From Candidatus Promineifilum breve (GTDB taxonomy: Bacteria > Chloroflexota > Anaerolineae > Promineifilales > Promineifilaceae), in assembly GCF_900066015.1 (NCBI RefSeq), contig NZ_LN890656.1:186001-250000 (forward strand): a DNA stretch of 64,000 bases, given 5' to 3'. Shown in pieces: positions 16,335-23,038 of the stretch (the stretch's first letter is position 1; each line of letters opens with the position of its first letter). Below the pieces are notes generated by a model that made no database searches, was not told where the DNA came from, and saw only the letters and a program-made list of their open reading frames with translations. The position numbers and the translations under genes are program-made.

Positions 16335-16829
16335 TTAGCGCGGCGCAGCCACGGCCGCGGCGCGCTCGCGAATTTGCAGCACCAGCTCGAACAGGATGAG
16401 GACAGCCGCGGCCAGCAGGGCCACGGCCAGGCCGAAGGTGCGGTTCATCTGGAGCCACAGGCAGAAGGCCACCCAGAAGCCGGCGAACATCGATTGGCGC
16501 AGCACGGCCAGGAAAACGGGCGGCTGGTCGCGCAGTTCGGGCGGGTTGAAGCGTTTGTTGAGGTAGTAGGCCGGCACCATGAACAGCCCGGTGACGGCGA
16601 CGATGACGGCGGCCATGAAGGCCAACAGCGCCTCGCGGTTGGCCGCCGCCAGCAGCGTGGCCGCATCGACCCGCTGGAGCACCACGGCCCGCGTCAACTC
16701 CAGCCGGTTGGGGTCGAACAGCCAGATGGTGTTGACGATGCGGTCGAGGGCCAGCGCGCCCAGGGCAAACAGCCCGGCGGCCAGCAACAGGACGGGCAAC
16801 ACGCCCAGGCGGTGGAGGAAGCGTTGCAT
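16335..16829 (-). CDS. Small membrane protein of unknown function
   Basis: The 164-residue protein has about four hydrophobic segments: residues 10-30 (LPVLLLAAGLFALGALAL), 66-90 (LLAFMAAVIVAVTGLFMVPAYYL), 108-127 and 133-152 (GLAVALLAAAVLILFELVL). I do not recognise a family with confidence. It precedes selA on the same strand with a 16-bp gap, but nothing in it suggests a selenium role. Confidence 0.6.
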   Translation of the reverse strand: MQRFLHRLGVLPVLLLAAGLFALGALALDRIVNTIWLFDPNRLELTRAVVLQRVDAATLLAAANREALLAFMAAVIVAVTGLFMVPAYYLNKRFNPPELRDQPPVFLAVLRQSMFAGFWVAFCLWLQMNRTFGLAVALLAAAVLILFELVLQIRERAAAVAAPR

Positions 16830-16868
16830 GGTTTGAATTATATACGATGTAAGCGGGAATGAAGAAAT

Positions 16869-16962
16869 AGAACGCGGATGACGCGGATTGACGCGGATTG
16901 ACGCGGATCAAATCCTTTTCTTATCCGCGAAAATCCGCGTTAATCCGTGTCATCCGCGTTCC
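16869..16962. repeat. GACGCGGATT decamer hairpin
   Basis: GATGACGCGGATTGACGCGG (three to four units) is mirrored by CCGCGTTAATCCGTGTCATCC. It separates the divergent membrane gene and xpt, so promoters must lie around or within it. Confidence 0.88.
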
Positions 16963-17047
16963 ATTCTTGGCGCGGCGGCCGGGGTTGGGCCATAATGGGC
17001 GGCTGTCGGGAGGATGCGGGGGTCGTTCGCCCTCGCCCACGCGCACC

Positions 17048-17626
17048 ATGCAGAGCCTGAAAGACCGTATCCGCCGCGAGGGGGAGAACCTCGGCCGCGG
17101 CATCCTGAAGATCGACAGCTTCCTCAATCACCAGATCGACCCCTTACTAATGGAAGAGGCCGGCCGGGCCATCGCCGCCCAGTTCGCCGCCGCCCAGCCC
17201 ACGCGCATCCTGACCGCCGAAGTCAGCGGCATCATCCCGGCCACGATGACCGGCCGCGCGCTGGGCAATCTGCCGGTGGTCTACGCCCGCAAGCACAAGC
17301 CGATCACCATGCGCGAGCCGGTCTACGTCGATTCGGCCCCCAGCCACACCAAGGGCGGCGAGGTGCTGCTCATGGTCTCGCCCGAGTTCCTGGCCGCCGG
17401 CGACCGCATCCTGATCGTCGATGACTTCCTGGCCTCCGGCCGCACCATCGACGCCCTGGCCCGCATCGTGCAATCGGCCGGGGCCACGCTGGTGGGCATT
17501 GCCGCGGTAGTGGAGAAGACGTTTGAGGGCGGGCGGGAGATGCTGGCCCACTGGGACGTGCGCATCGTGGCGTTGGCGACGATCACCGATATGAGTGAAG
17601 GCCAGATTATTCTTAATGACGAATGA
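17048..17626 (+). CDS. xpt: Xanthine phosphoribosyltransferase
   Basis: The ATG at 17048 gives 192 residues, the usual Xpt length, with the typical start MQSLKDRIRREG; the open frame upstream runs through a repeat and is not coding. Motifs: LKIDSFLNHQIDPLLM, TAEVSGIIPATMTG, VVYARKHKPITM and the PRPP-binding ILIVDDFLASGRT (about 121-133). The enzyme salvages xanthine to XMP with PRPP, and guaA downstream converts XMP to GMP, so the pair forms a salvage route to GMP. The last residues and the TGA stop (LNDE, stop) come from the GACGAAT repeat that follows. Confidence 0.93.
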   Translation: MQSLKDRIRREGENLGRGILKIDSFLNHQIDPLLMEEAGRAIAAQFAAAQPTRILTAEVSGIIPATMTGRALGNLPVVYARKHKPITMREPVYVDSAPSHTKGGEVLLMVSPEFLAAGDRILIVDDFLASGRTIDALARIVQSAGATLVGIAAVVEKTFEGGREMLAHWDVRIVALATITDMSEGQIILNDE

Positions 17627-17787
17627 CGAATGACGAATGACGAATGAAGAGCGCCGGCCGCATGGGGAATGACGAATGGCGAATGACGAATGACGAATGA
17701 AGAGCGCCGGTGACCGAGGTAGGTTGTAGGGCGGGATGGTATCCCGCCAGCCGCATTGTGAATGACGAAGGACGAATGACAAATTAT
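17617..17787. repeat. GACGAAT heptamer array with GTAGGGCGGGAT unit
   Basis: Several GACGAATGACGAATGACGAAT runs are interrupted by GAAGAGCGCCGG and by a GGCGGGATGGTATCCCGCC palindrome. The array begins inside the xpt stop codon. Its inverted counterpart lies at 18167-18213, on the far side of the four-helix-bundle gene. Confidence 0.9.
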
Positions 17788-17805
17788 AGTTGAAGAGGGG
17801 GCGTG

Positions 17806-18168
17806 ATGGGCGGTGAACAGGCTTTACAAGTTAAGACGGCCGATATTGCCCTGCGAATTATCAAAATGGTGGAAGCACTGCCTCCCGGTCCTATCGCCAA
17901 TGTGATTGGTCATCAAGTGCTACGCTCCGGCACGTCGATTGGAGCCAACTACCGGGCCGCCGCCCGCGCCAAATCCAAGGCCGACATGGTAAACAAGCTA
18001 AAAATCGTCGAAGAAGAAGCCGATGAGACAATCTATTGGCTGGATTTACTCGTCAAATCTGAACTCGTTCCCGAAAATCGATTGAAACCCCTGATGAACG
18101 AAGTAGAACAAGTCGTCGCCCTCACCGTCGCATCGATCAAAACCATCCGCGCCAACCAGCGCTCTTAA
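17806..18168 (+). CDS. Four-helix-bundle protein (23S rRNA intervening-sequence protein family)
   Basis: The 120-residue protein starts at ATG 17806 behind GAGGGGG. It has the family pattern: LRIIKMVEALPPGPIANVIG, HQVLRSGTSIGANYRAAARAKSKADMVNKL and KIVEEEADETIYWLDLLV. These proteins were first seen in 23S rRNA intervening sequences and are also scattered as stand-alone genes near repeats and retroelements; their function is not established. The gene lies between xpt and guaA, enclosed by inverted GACGAAT arrays, and its base composition is visibly less GC-rich than both neighbours. It looks like an inserted cassette. Confidence 0.85.
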   Translation: MGGEQALQVKTADIALRIIKMVEALPPGPIANVIGHQVLRSGTSIGANYRAAARAKSKADMVNKLKIVEEEADETIYWLDLLVKSELVPENRLKPLMNEVEQVVALTVASIKTIRANQRS

Positions 18169-18213
18169 TTCGTCATTCGTCATTCGTCATTCGTCATTAG
18201 CCATTCGTCATTC
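18167..18213. repeat. ATTCGTC heptamer array (inverse of 17617-17787)
   Basis: Six ATTCGTC-like units lie between the stop of the four-helix-bundle gene and the guaA start. Orientation is opposite to the upstream array, so both together bracket the gene as inverted repeats. Confidence 0.9.
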
Positions 18214-18216
18214 ATT

Positions 18217-19770
18217 ATGAACCACGACACTATTGTAGTCCTCGACTACGGCTCCCAATACGCCCAACTCATCGTCCGGCGCGTGCGCGAGGCCAACGTC
18301 TATTGCGAGCTTGTGCCCTGGAATGCGCCCGCGGCCGACGTGCTGGCCCTGCAACCCAAGGGCTTCATCCTCAGCGGCGGCCCCAACAGCGTCTATGACC
18401 CCGGCGCGCCGACCCTGCCCGACTACGTGCTACAGAGCGGCGCGCCCGTGCTGGGCATCTGCTACGGCATGCAACTGCTGGCCCACCGGCTGGGCGGGCA
18501 GGTGGCCGGCAGCACCATGCACGAATACGGCCCGGCCACCCTGACCGTCGATGTGGCCGACGACCCCCTCTTCGCCGGCTGGGACGCCGCCGGGCCGTCG
18601 CCGGTGTGGATGAGCCACGGCGACCGCGTGGCCGCGTTGCCGCCCGGCTTCCGCCCGCTGGCCCATTCGGCCAACTCCCCCTTCGCCGCCGCGGCCGACC
18701 CCGCCCGCGCCACCTACGCCGTGCAGTTCCACCCCGAAGTGGCCCACACGCCGCGCGGCCGGGTGCTGCTGAGCAACTTCGTCCATCGCATCTGCGGCTG
18801 CGCCCCCGACTGGACGCCGGCCAACTTCATCGACCAGCAGACGGCGGCCATCCGCGCCCAGGTGGGCGACGGTCGCGTGGTGCTGGGCCTCAGCGGCGGC
18901 CTCGATTCGGCCGTGGCCGCGGCCCTTATCCACCGCGCCGTGGGCGACCAGTTGACCTGCATCTTCGTCGATACCGGCCTGCTGCGGGCCGGCGAACCGC
19001 TGAGCATCGTCCAGGCCTTCCAGCAGGAGCAGGGCATCCGCCTCATCGCCGTCAACGCCATCGAGGAGTATCTGGCCGCGCTGGACGGGGTCAGCGAACC
19101 GGAGCAGAAGCGCCGCCTCATCGGCGAGAAGTTCGTGCGCATCTTCGAGCGCGAGGCGCGGGCCTTGGGCCGCATCGACTTTCTGGCCCAGGGCACGATC
19201 TACCCCGACGTGATCGAGAGCGCCGGGCCGGGCCGGGGCGAGGCGCGGGTCATCAAGACTCACCACAACGTCGGCGGGCTGCCGGCCGATATGGAATTCG
19301 AGCTGGTGGAGCCGCTGCGGCCGTTGTTCAAGGACGAGGTGCGGCGGCTGGGGCTGGCCCTGGGGCTGCCGGAGCGCATCATCTACCGCCAGCCGTTCCC
19401 GGGGCCGGGGCTGGCCGTGCGCTGCCTGGGCGAGATCACCTGGGAGCGGCTGGAGCGATTGCGGCAGGCCGACGCCATCTTCCTGGAAGAGCTGACCAGC
19501 GCCGACCTGCTGCGCGAGGGCACGCAACAGGCGTTCGCCGTGCTGCTGCCGGTGAAGAGCGTGGGCGTCATGGGCGACTATCGCACTTATAAGGAAGTGG
19601 TCGCCCTGCGTGCCGTCACGACCGAGGACTTTATGACCGCCGACTGGGCGCGACTGCCCTACGACGTGCTGGCCGAGGCCAGCCGGCGCATCGTCAACGA
19701 GGTGCCCGGCGTCAATCGGGTGGTGTTTGATATTACGTCGAAGCCGCCGGGGACGATTGAGTGGGAATGA
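18217..19770 (+). CDS. guaA: GMP synthase (glutamine-hydrolysing)
   Basis: The 517-residue enzyme aminates XMP to GMP with ATP and glutamine. N-terminal class I amidotransferase domain: [29 protein letters not shown], nucleophile loop [11 protein letters not shown] (Cys about residue 83), and [10 protein letters not shown] with catalytic His/Glu. ATP-pyrophosphatase domain: P-loop [15 protein letters not shown] (about 223-237). C-terminal dimerisation domain: [16 protein letters not shown] and the end [10 protein letters not shown], which is the canonical GuaA C-terminus. The ATG follows immediately after the heptamer array with no clear ribosome site. It pairs functionally with xpt upstream. 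Confidence 0.97.
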   Translation: MNHDTIVVLDYGSQYAQLIVRRVREANVYCELVPWNAPAADVLALQPKGFILSGGPNSVYDPGAPTLPDYVLQSGAPVLGICYGMQLLAHRLGGQVAGSTMHEYGPATLTVDVADDPLFAGWDAAGPSPVWMSHGDRVAALPPGFRPLAHSANSPFAAAADPARATYAVQFHPEVAHTPRGRVLLSNFVHRICGCAPDWTPANFIDQQTAAIRAQVGDGRVVLGLSGGLDSAVAAALIHRAVGDQLTCIFVDTGLLRAGEPLSIVQAFQQEQGIRLIAVNAIEEYLAALDGVSEPEQKRRLIGEKFVRIFEREARALGRIDFLAQGTIYPDVIESAGPGRGEARVIKTHHNVGGLPADMEFELVEPLRPLFKDEVRRLGLALGLPERIIYRQPFPGPGLAVRCLGEITWERLERLRQADAIFLEELTSADLLREGTQQAFAVLLPVKSVGVMGDYRTYKEVVALRAVTTEDFMTADWARLPYDVLAEASRRIVNEVPGVNRVVFDITSKPPGTIEWE

Positions 19771-19866
19771 GGAAGGATGAAGGATGAAGGATGAATTATG
19801 AATGGTGGGTGCATCAGGGTGGGTTGAACCCGCCGGGCCGGTGGTCGCGGCGGGTTTGAACCCAAC
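19771..19866. repeat. GAAGGAT heptamers plus GGGTTGAACCCGCC unit
   Basis: GGAAGGATGAAGGATGAAGG begins straight after the guaA stop and is followed by a GGTTGAACCCGCCGGGCC/GCGGGTTTGAACCC pair related to the array at 27611-28007. Confidence 0.78.
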
Positions 19867-19888
19867 GCGCTTCATTGGTTTCTATCCA

Positions 19889-19903
19889 GACCTGTCAGGT
19901 CTG
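19889..19903. repeat. AGACCTGTCAGGTCT palindrome (half unit)
   Basis: A 15-bp palindrome matching one arm junction of the 32-bp repeats at 5121-5152 and 32366-32397. Confidence 0.7.
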
Positions 19904-19909
19904 GTTGGC

Positions 19910-20082
19910 TTACTGCCCGCTATTGATCGTGAACCCCCCGCCGCTGCCGCCGCTCGTATGCGGCAATTTGGGGATGAGCCAGCTCAGGAACTGGTCGGTC
20001 GAGCGGGTCTGCATCAGCACCCGGCCCGGTCAGATCGACCACCAACCCCTCGCCGCTGAACAGCAGCGACCTATAATAACAC
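19910..20082 (-). pseudogene. Frameshifted 3' remnant of an AIM24 (TIGR00266) family gene
   Basis: The minus strand encodes FSGEGLVVDLTGPG in one frame and, directly after it, RVLMQTRSTDQFLSWLIPKL in another frame, ending at the TAA at 19910-19912. Together these spell the conserved C-terminus of AIM24/DUF124 proteins (G-L-V-x-D-x-T-G-P-G-R-V-x-x-Q-T-R ... F-x-x-W-L-x-P-x-L-P). The frames join if about 5 bp were lost from a GGGCCGGGCCGGG-like stretch near 20029. The 5' part (about 75% of the gene) is missing, cut where the GAAACCGAGTTT repeat begins. The gene is therefore dead. Confidence 0.72.
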
Positions 20083-20085
20083 GAA

Positions 20086-20136
20086 TCGAAACCGAGTTTG
20101 GCGAACAGGAGTTCGCTCTGGGAAACTCGGTTTCCA
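20086..20136. repeat. GAAACCGAGTTT palindrome
   Basis: GAAACCGAGTTTGGCGAAC is mirrored by GTTCGCTCTGGGAAACTCGG. It abuts the AIM24 remnant and precedes the DsbA-family gene. Confidence 0.82.
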
Positions 20137-20151
20137 GGCGGAGGTAATCAA

Positions 20152-20778
20152 TTGCAAATCGATCTCTTCTCTGACATAGTCTGCCCCTGGTGCCGCATCG
20201 GCAAGCGGCATCTGGAACTGGCGCTGGCGGAGTGGGCGGGCGAACCGGTCACGGTGCGCTATCGCAGCTTCTTCCTCGACCCGACCATCCCGCCGGAGGG
20301 CAACGACTTCCGCGCCCACCTGACGGCCAAGGGCGGCGGCCGCGTGGCGCTGGAGCAGTTCTTCGCCACGCCGCGCGAACGGGGCGCGGCCGTGGGCCTG
20401 CCGTTCAACTTCGAGGCCATCGACAAAGCGCCCAACACCATGCTGGCCCACCGGCTGGCCTATCTGGCCCCCGAAGCGCGGCGGGGCGAACTGCTCGATG
20501 CCCTCTACGCCGCCTACTTCGAGCATGGCCGCGACATTGGCGACGCGGCCGTGCTGGTCGAGGTGGCCGCGGCCTGCGGGCTGGATGGCGCGACCATCGC
20601 CACCGCATTGGCCGGCGACGAGGGAACGGATGATGTGTTGGCCGACGTGGCCTTCGCCCAACAGGCGGGCATCAGCGGCGTGCCCTTTTTCATCTTCAAC
20701 GACAAGTATGCCTTCAGCGGGGCGCAGCCGCCGGCGATGATCCAGCGGGTGCTGGAACAGGTGGTATCCCAGACCTGA
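20152..20778 (+). CDS. DsbA-family (FrnE-like) thiol oxidoreductase
   Basis: The start is the TTG at 20152, because a strong GGAGG lies at 20140-20144 and the thioredoxin fold begins right there (LQIDLFSDIVCPWCRIG). The 208-residue protein has the C-P-W-C motif typical of FrnE/2-hydroxychromene-2-carboxylate isomerase-like DsbA relatives, a long helical insertion (residues 60-150) and the cis-Pro loop ISGVPFFIFNDKYAFSGAQP near residue 180. No signal peptide is present, so it acts in the cytoplasm. The substrate is unknown; FrnE relatives act in oxidative-stress thiol exchange and polyketide biosynthesis. Confidence 0.88.
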   Translation: MQIDLFSDIVCPWCRIGKRHLELALAEWAGEPVTVRYRSFFLDPTIPPEGNDFRAHLTAKGGGRVALEQFFATPRERGAAVGLPFNFEAIDKAPNTMLAHRLAYLAPEARRGELLDALYAAYFEHGRDIGDAAVLVEVAAACGLDGATIATALAGDEGTDDVLADVAFAQQAGISGVPFFIFNDKYAFSGAQPPAMIQRVLEQVVSQT

Positions 20779-20784
20779 CAATTT

Positions 20785-20846
20785 GTTCGTAGTCAGGCGC
20801 TTCAGCGCCGTTTCTTGGAACGCAACTAAAGTTGCTAACTACGAAC
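20785..20846. repeat. GTTCGTAGT ... ACTACGAAC composite hairpin
   Basis: Outer arms GTTCGTAGT/ACTACGAAC enclose two inner palindromes, GGCGCTTCAGCGCC and GCAACTAAAGTTGC. It is a nested mini-palindrome and lies between the DsbA-like gene and the peptidase gene. Confidence 0.85.
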
Positions 20847-20892
20847 CTCGGGATAGCTGCGTAACGGTGTAATCAAGCGCATAGGAGCGTCT

Positions 20893-21558
20893 ATGAAATT
20901 TCTACTCACATCCGGCGGTATCAAGAACAACAGTATCCACAACGCGCTGCTCGACCTATTGGGCAAACCGATTGCCGAGGCCAACGCCCTGTGCATCCCC
21001 ACCGCGTCCTACGCCCTGCCCGGCGGCGCGGCCATGGCCTGGAACTTCATCAGCGGCCGAGAACCCGACTGTCCCATGTGCGAATTGGGCTGGAAGTCGT
21101 TGGGCGTGCTGGAGCTGACGGCGCTGCCCAGCCTCGATGAAACGGTGTGGCTGCCCGCGCTGCGGCAGGCCGACGTGCTGCTGGTGAATGGCGGCGATCC
21201 GCTCTATCTGAACTACTGGATGCGCCAATCGGGCGTGGCCGGGCTGCTGCCGTCGCTGGCTGCGGTCTACGTGGGCCTCAGCGCGGGCAGCATGATCATG
21301 GCCCCGCGCATCGGCCAGGACTTCGTGGGCTGGACGCCGCCCAGCGGCGGCGACGAAACGCTGGGGCTGGTCGATTTCGCCATGTTCCCTCACCTGGATC
21401 ACAAGGATCTGCCGGAAAACACGCTGGCTAACGCCGAGAAATGGGCCGCCGGGCTGCCGCTGCCGGCCTACGCGCTGGACGACGAGACGGCCATCAAAGT
21501 CGTCGATGGCGCGGCCGAAGTCATCTCCGAAGGGCATTGGAAACTCTTCACGCCCTGA
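20893..21558 (+). CDS. Peptidase S51 (dipeptidase E-like) family protein
   Basis: The 221-residue protein has the class I glutamine-amidotransferase-like fold of S51 peptidases: KFLLTSGGIKN at the N-terminus, ADVLLVNGGDPLYL (about 94-107), the nucleophile elbow VGLSAGSMIM (Ser about 134) and the Asp/His region FPHLDHKDLPENT. It would cleave aspartyl dipeptides or related small peptides in the cytoplasm. The ATG at 20893 is preceded by TAGGAG. It is an isolated gene between repeats. Confidence 0.85.
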   Translation: MKFLLTSGGIKNNSIHNALLDLLGKPIAEANALCIPTASYALPGGAAMAWNFISGREPDCPMCELGWKSLGVLELTALPSLDETVWLPALRQADVLLVNGGDPLYLNYWMRQSGVAGLLPSLAAVYVGLSAGSMIMAPRIGQDFVGWTPPSGGDETLGLVDFAMFPHLDHKDLPENTLANAEKWAAGLPLPAYALDDETAIKVVDGAAEVISEGHWKLFTP

Positions 21559-21571
21559 CGCCCCCTCGCCC

Positions 21572-21605
21572 CGAAACCGAGTTTTTTCCTGAAAACTCGG
21601 TTTCT
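21572..21605. repeat. GAAACCGAGTTTT palindrome
   Basis: CCGAAACCGAGTTTTTTCC is mirrored by GAAAACTCGGTTTC. It sits between the convergent S51 and vapC genes. Confidence 0.85.
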
Positions 21606-21634
21606 CTCTTCCCCCCGTTCCCATCTCCCCCTTT

Positions 21635-22042
21635 CTATCTCCCCAACCACTCCACCCTGACCTTCTCCCCCAACGACCGAAACTCCGGGTCGCCGGTGAC
21701 GACGGTGGCCCCATACTCCTGAGCCAGCCCGGCGGCAAAGGCGTCGGCGTAGGCGAGGCGGTGGTTGGCCTTCAGGTGGGCGGCGGTCAGCACCCGGGCG
21801 CGGGTCGCCCCCATAAAATGAATAGGCGAGCGTTCCAGGCGAATCAACAGGCGATTCACGGCCGCCGCGCCGAAGCGCCGTTCTGTCTGATAAACCACCT
21901 CGCCAAAATTGATGAGGCTCATAAGAAGGCGAATCTCGCCCGCTCTGGCTTGGCGAAGCAATTCCCTGACCCGCTCGGCCCCCGGCTCTTGCTGAACCAA
22001 GGCCATCAGGGCGAAACTATCCAGCACGTAGATAGTGGTCAA
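21635..22042 (-). CDS. vapC: PIN-domain ribonuclease toxin (VapC-like)
   Basis: The 135-residue PIN domain protein has the acidic active-site residues in the usual places: YVLDSFALMALVQQE (first Asp), an E in NFGEVVYQTERRFG, AYADAFAAGLAQEYGATVVTGDPEF (two Asp in the A-D-A and T-G-D-P motifs). VapC toxins cut tRNA or rRNA unless bound by VapB. The start overlaps the end of the antitoxin gene by 26 bp, which is typical of coupled translation. Confidence 0.92.
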   Translation of the reverse strand: MTTIYVLDSFALMALVQQEPGAERVRELLRQARAGEIRLLMSLINFGEVVYQTERRFGAAAVNRLLIRLERSPIHFMGATRARVLTAAHLKANHRLAYADAFAAGLAQEYGATVVTGDPEFRSLGEKVRVEWLGR

Positions 22043-22283
22043 GTTCCGCTTCCTCCTTCTCGATTTCCTCGGCGTGTTCGCGGAGTAAGGCTTCGGTCAT
22101 TGATGGCTCACCGGCGAACATCCCATAGAGGGCTTCTATGGGGTCTTCAGGTATCGGCACAATGGAAATCACGCCACCATACTCCACAAACTGCACCCGC
22201 GACCCTTTCGTCAGGCCATACCGATCGCGCATCTCTTTGGGAATGACCACCCAGCCCTTGGCTGAGACAATTGACGTTGCCAT
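22017..22283 (-). CDS. vapB: SpoVT/AbrB-type antitoxin (VapB-like)
   Basis: The 88-residue protein starts with an AbrB swapped-hairpin DNA-binding domain (IVSAKGWVVIPKEMRDRYGL, GSRVQFVEYGGVISIVPIP). The acidic helical tail (LLREHAEEIEKEEAELDHYL) would bind and block the PIN toxin. GGAGG lies at normal distance upstream. The palindrome at 22296-22324 is the likely operator for autorepression with VapC. Confidence 0.92.
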   Translation of the reverse strand: MATSIVSAKGWVVIPKEMRDRYGLTKGSRVQFVEYGGVISIVPIPEDPIEALYGMFAGEPSMTEALLREHAEEIEKEEAELDHYLRAG

Positions 22284-22295
22284 TGCTTGACCTCC

Positions 22296-22324
22296 GTATA
22301 TACTGGAATGGAATTAGTATATAC
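22296..22324. promoter_or_regulatory. Palindromic operator upstream of vapBC
   Basis: GTATATACT and AGTATATAC are perfect 9-bp inverted arms separated by 11 bp, just upstream of the vapB ribosome site. Position and symmetry fit an AbrB-type antitoxin binding site overlapping the promoter. Confidence 0.75.
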
Positions 22325-22527
22325 TATTGGTAAATATTGTCCACGCCTATCGCCACCGCCCAGCCCCTACCCCCATGATCCTACCCACCGACGCCAATCC
22401 ACCCGATGGCCGCAAATCGTGTTTCAAGCCGCTAACTATGGTAAACTAAAGTTCACGTTCGGCCGTTCCGGCGCGGCCAACCGATCCCCTTTCCACCCGC
22501 CGGCCTAGCCATAAGGATACCCAACCG

Positions 22528-22953
22528 ATGGACACGAAAACCCTGATCGACAACCTCAACAAAGACCTGGCCGAAGAACTGGCCGCCGTCATCCAGTACA
22601 CCATCTACTCCGCCAAGGTGACCGGCCCCTATCGGCCGCAATTGCAACAATTCCTGCTGGCCGAAGTGCCGGAGGAGCAGCTCCACGCCCAATTCCTGGC
22701 TAACAAGATCGTCGCCCTGGGCGGCGAGCCGACGACCAAGCCCAGCGCCGTGAAGCTGGTGCACAACAACCACGAGATTCTGGAGGCGGTGATGGAGGCC
22801 GAGACGCGGGCCATCGCCGGCTACAAGCAGCGCGCCGAGGAGGCCGACGCCTTCGGCGACGTGGGCCTGAAGGTGCAACTGGAAGACATGGTGCGCGACG
22901 AGACCGGCCACCGCGAAGAGACGGAGCGCATGTTGCGCGATTGGCCGCTGTAG
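22528..22953 (+). CDS. Ferritin-like / bacterioferritin-type protein
   Basis: The 141-residue four-helix protein has diiron ligand positions in two E...ExxH sets: DLAEELAAVIQYTIY (first Glu), EVPEEQLHAQFL (E-x-x-H) and EAETRAIAGYKQR, MVRDETGHREETERML (E-x-x-H). This is the ferritin/bacterioferritin arrangement, so a role in iron storage or peroxide handling is likely. It is shorter than bacterioferritin (about 158) and lacks an obvious heme-ligand Met. An AAGGATA-type weak ribosome site precedes the ATG. Confidence 0.82.
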   Translation: MDTKTLIDNLNKDLAEELAAVIQYTIYSAKVTGPYRPQLQQFLLAEVPEEQLHAQFLANKIVALGGEPTTKPSAVKLVHNNHEILEAVMEAETRAIAGYKQRAEEADAFGDVGLKVQLEDMVRDETGHREETERMLRDWPL

Positions 22954-22955
22954 GG

Positions 22956-23038
22956 AGGAAAGGATGAAGGATGAGGGATGAATTATGAAGGAAGAGTGTT
23001 CTCTTCCTTCATAATTCATCCTTCATAATTCATCCTTC
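22956..23038. repeat. GAAGGAT heptamer hairpin
   Basis: AAGGATGAAGGATGAGGGATG plus ATTATGAAGGAAG are mirrored around AGTGTTCT by CTTCATAATTCATCCTTC units. It lies between convergent genes and overlaps the stop of the surface-protein gene. Confidence 0.88.

Larger units (their letters stand above)
19771..20151. other. Intergenic region with repeats and a broken gene
   Basis: The 381-bp gap contains GAAGGAT heptamers (19771-19805), GGTGGGTTGAACCCGCC-type units (19806-19866), a half GACCTGTCAGGTC palindrome (19889-19903), an AIM24-family remnant (19910-20082) and a GAAACCGAGTTT palindrome (20086-20136). Confidence 0.72.

Noticed and set aside
16898-17047. N-terminal extension of Xpt
   Set aside because: The upstream codons are read through a GACGCGGATT repeat, and the conserved Xpt start coincides with the ATG at 17048.
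20098-20151. Longer start for the DsbA-family protein
   Set aside because: The extra codons lie in the GAAACCGAGTTT palindrome; GGAGG plus the fold boundary favour the TTG at 20152.
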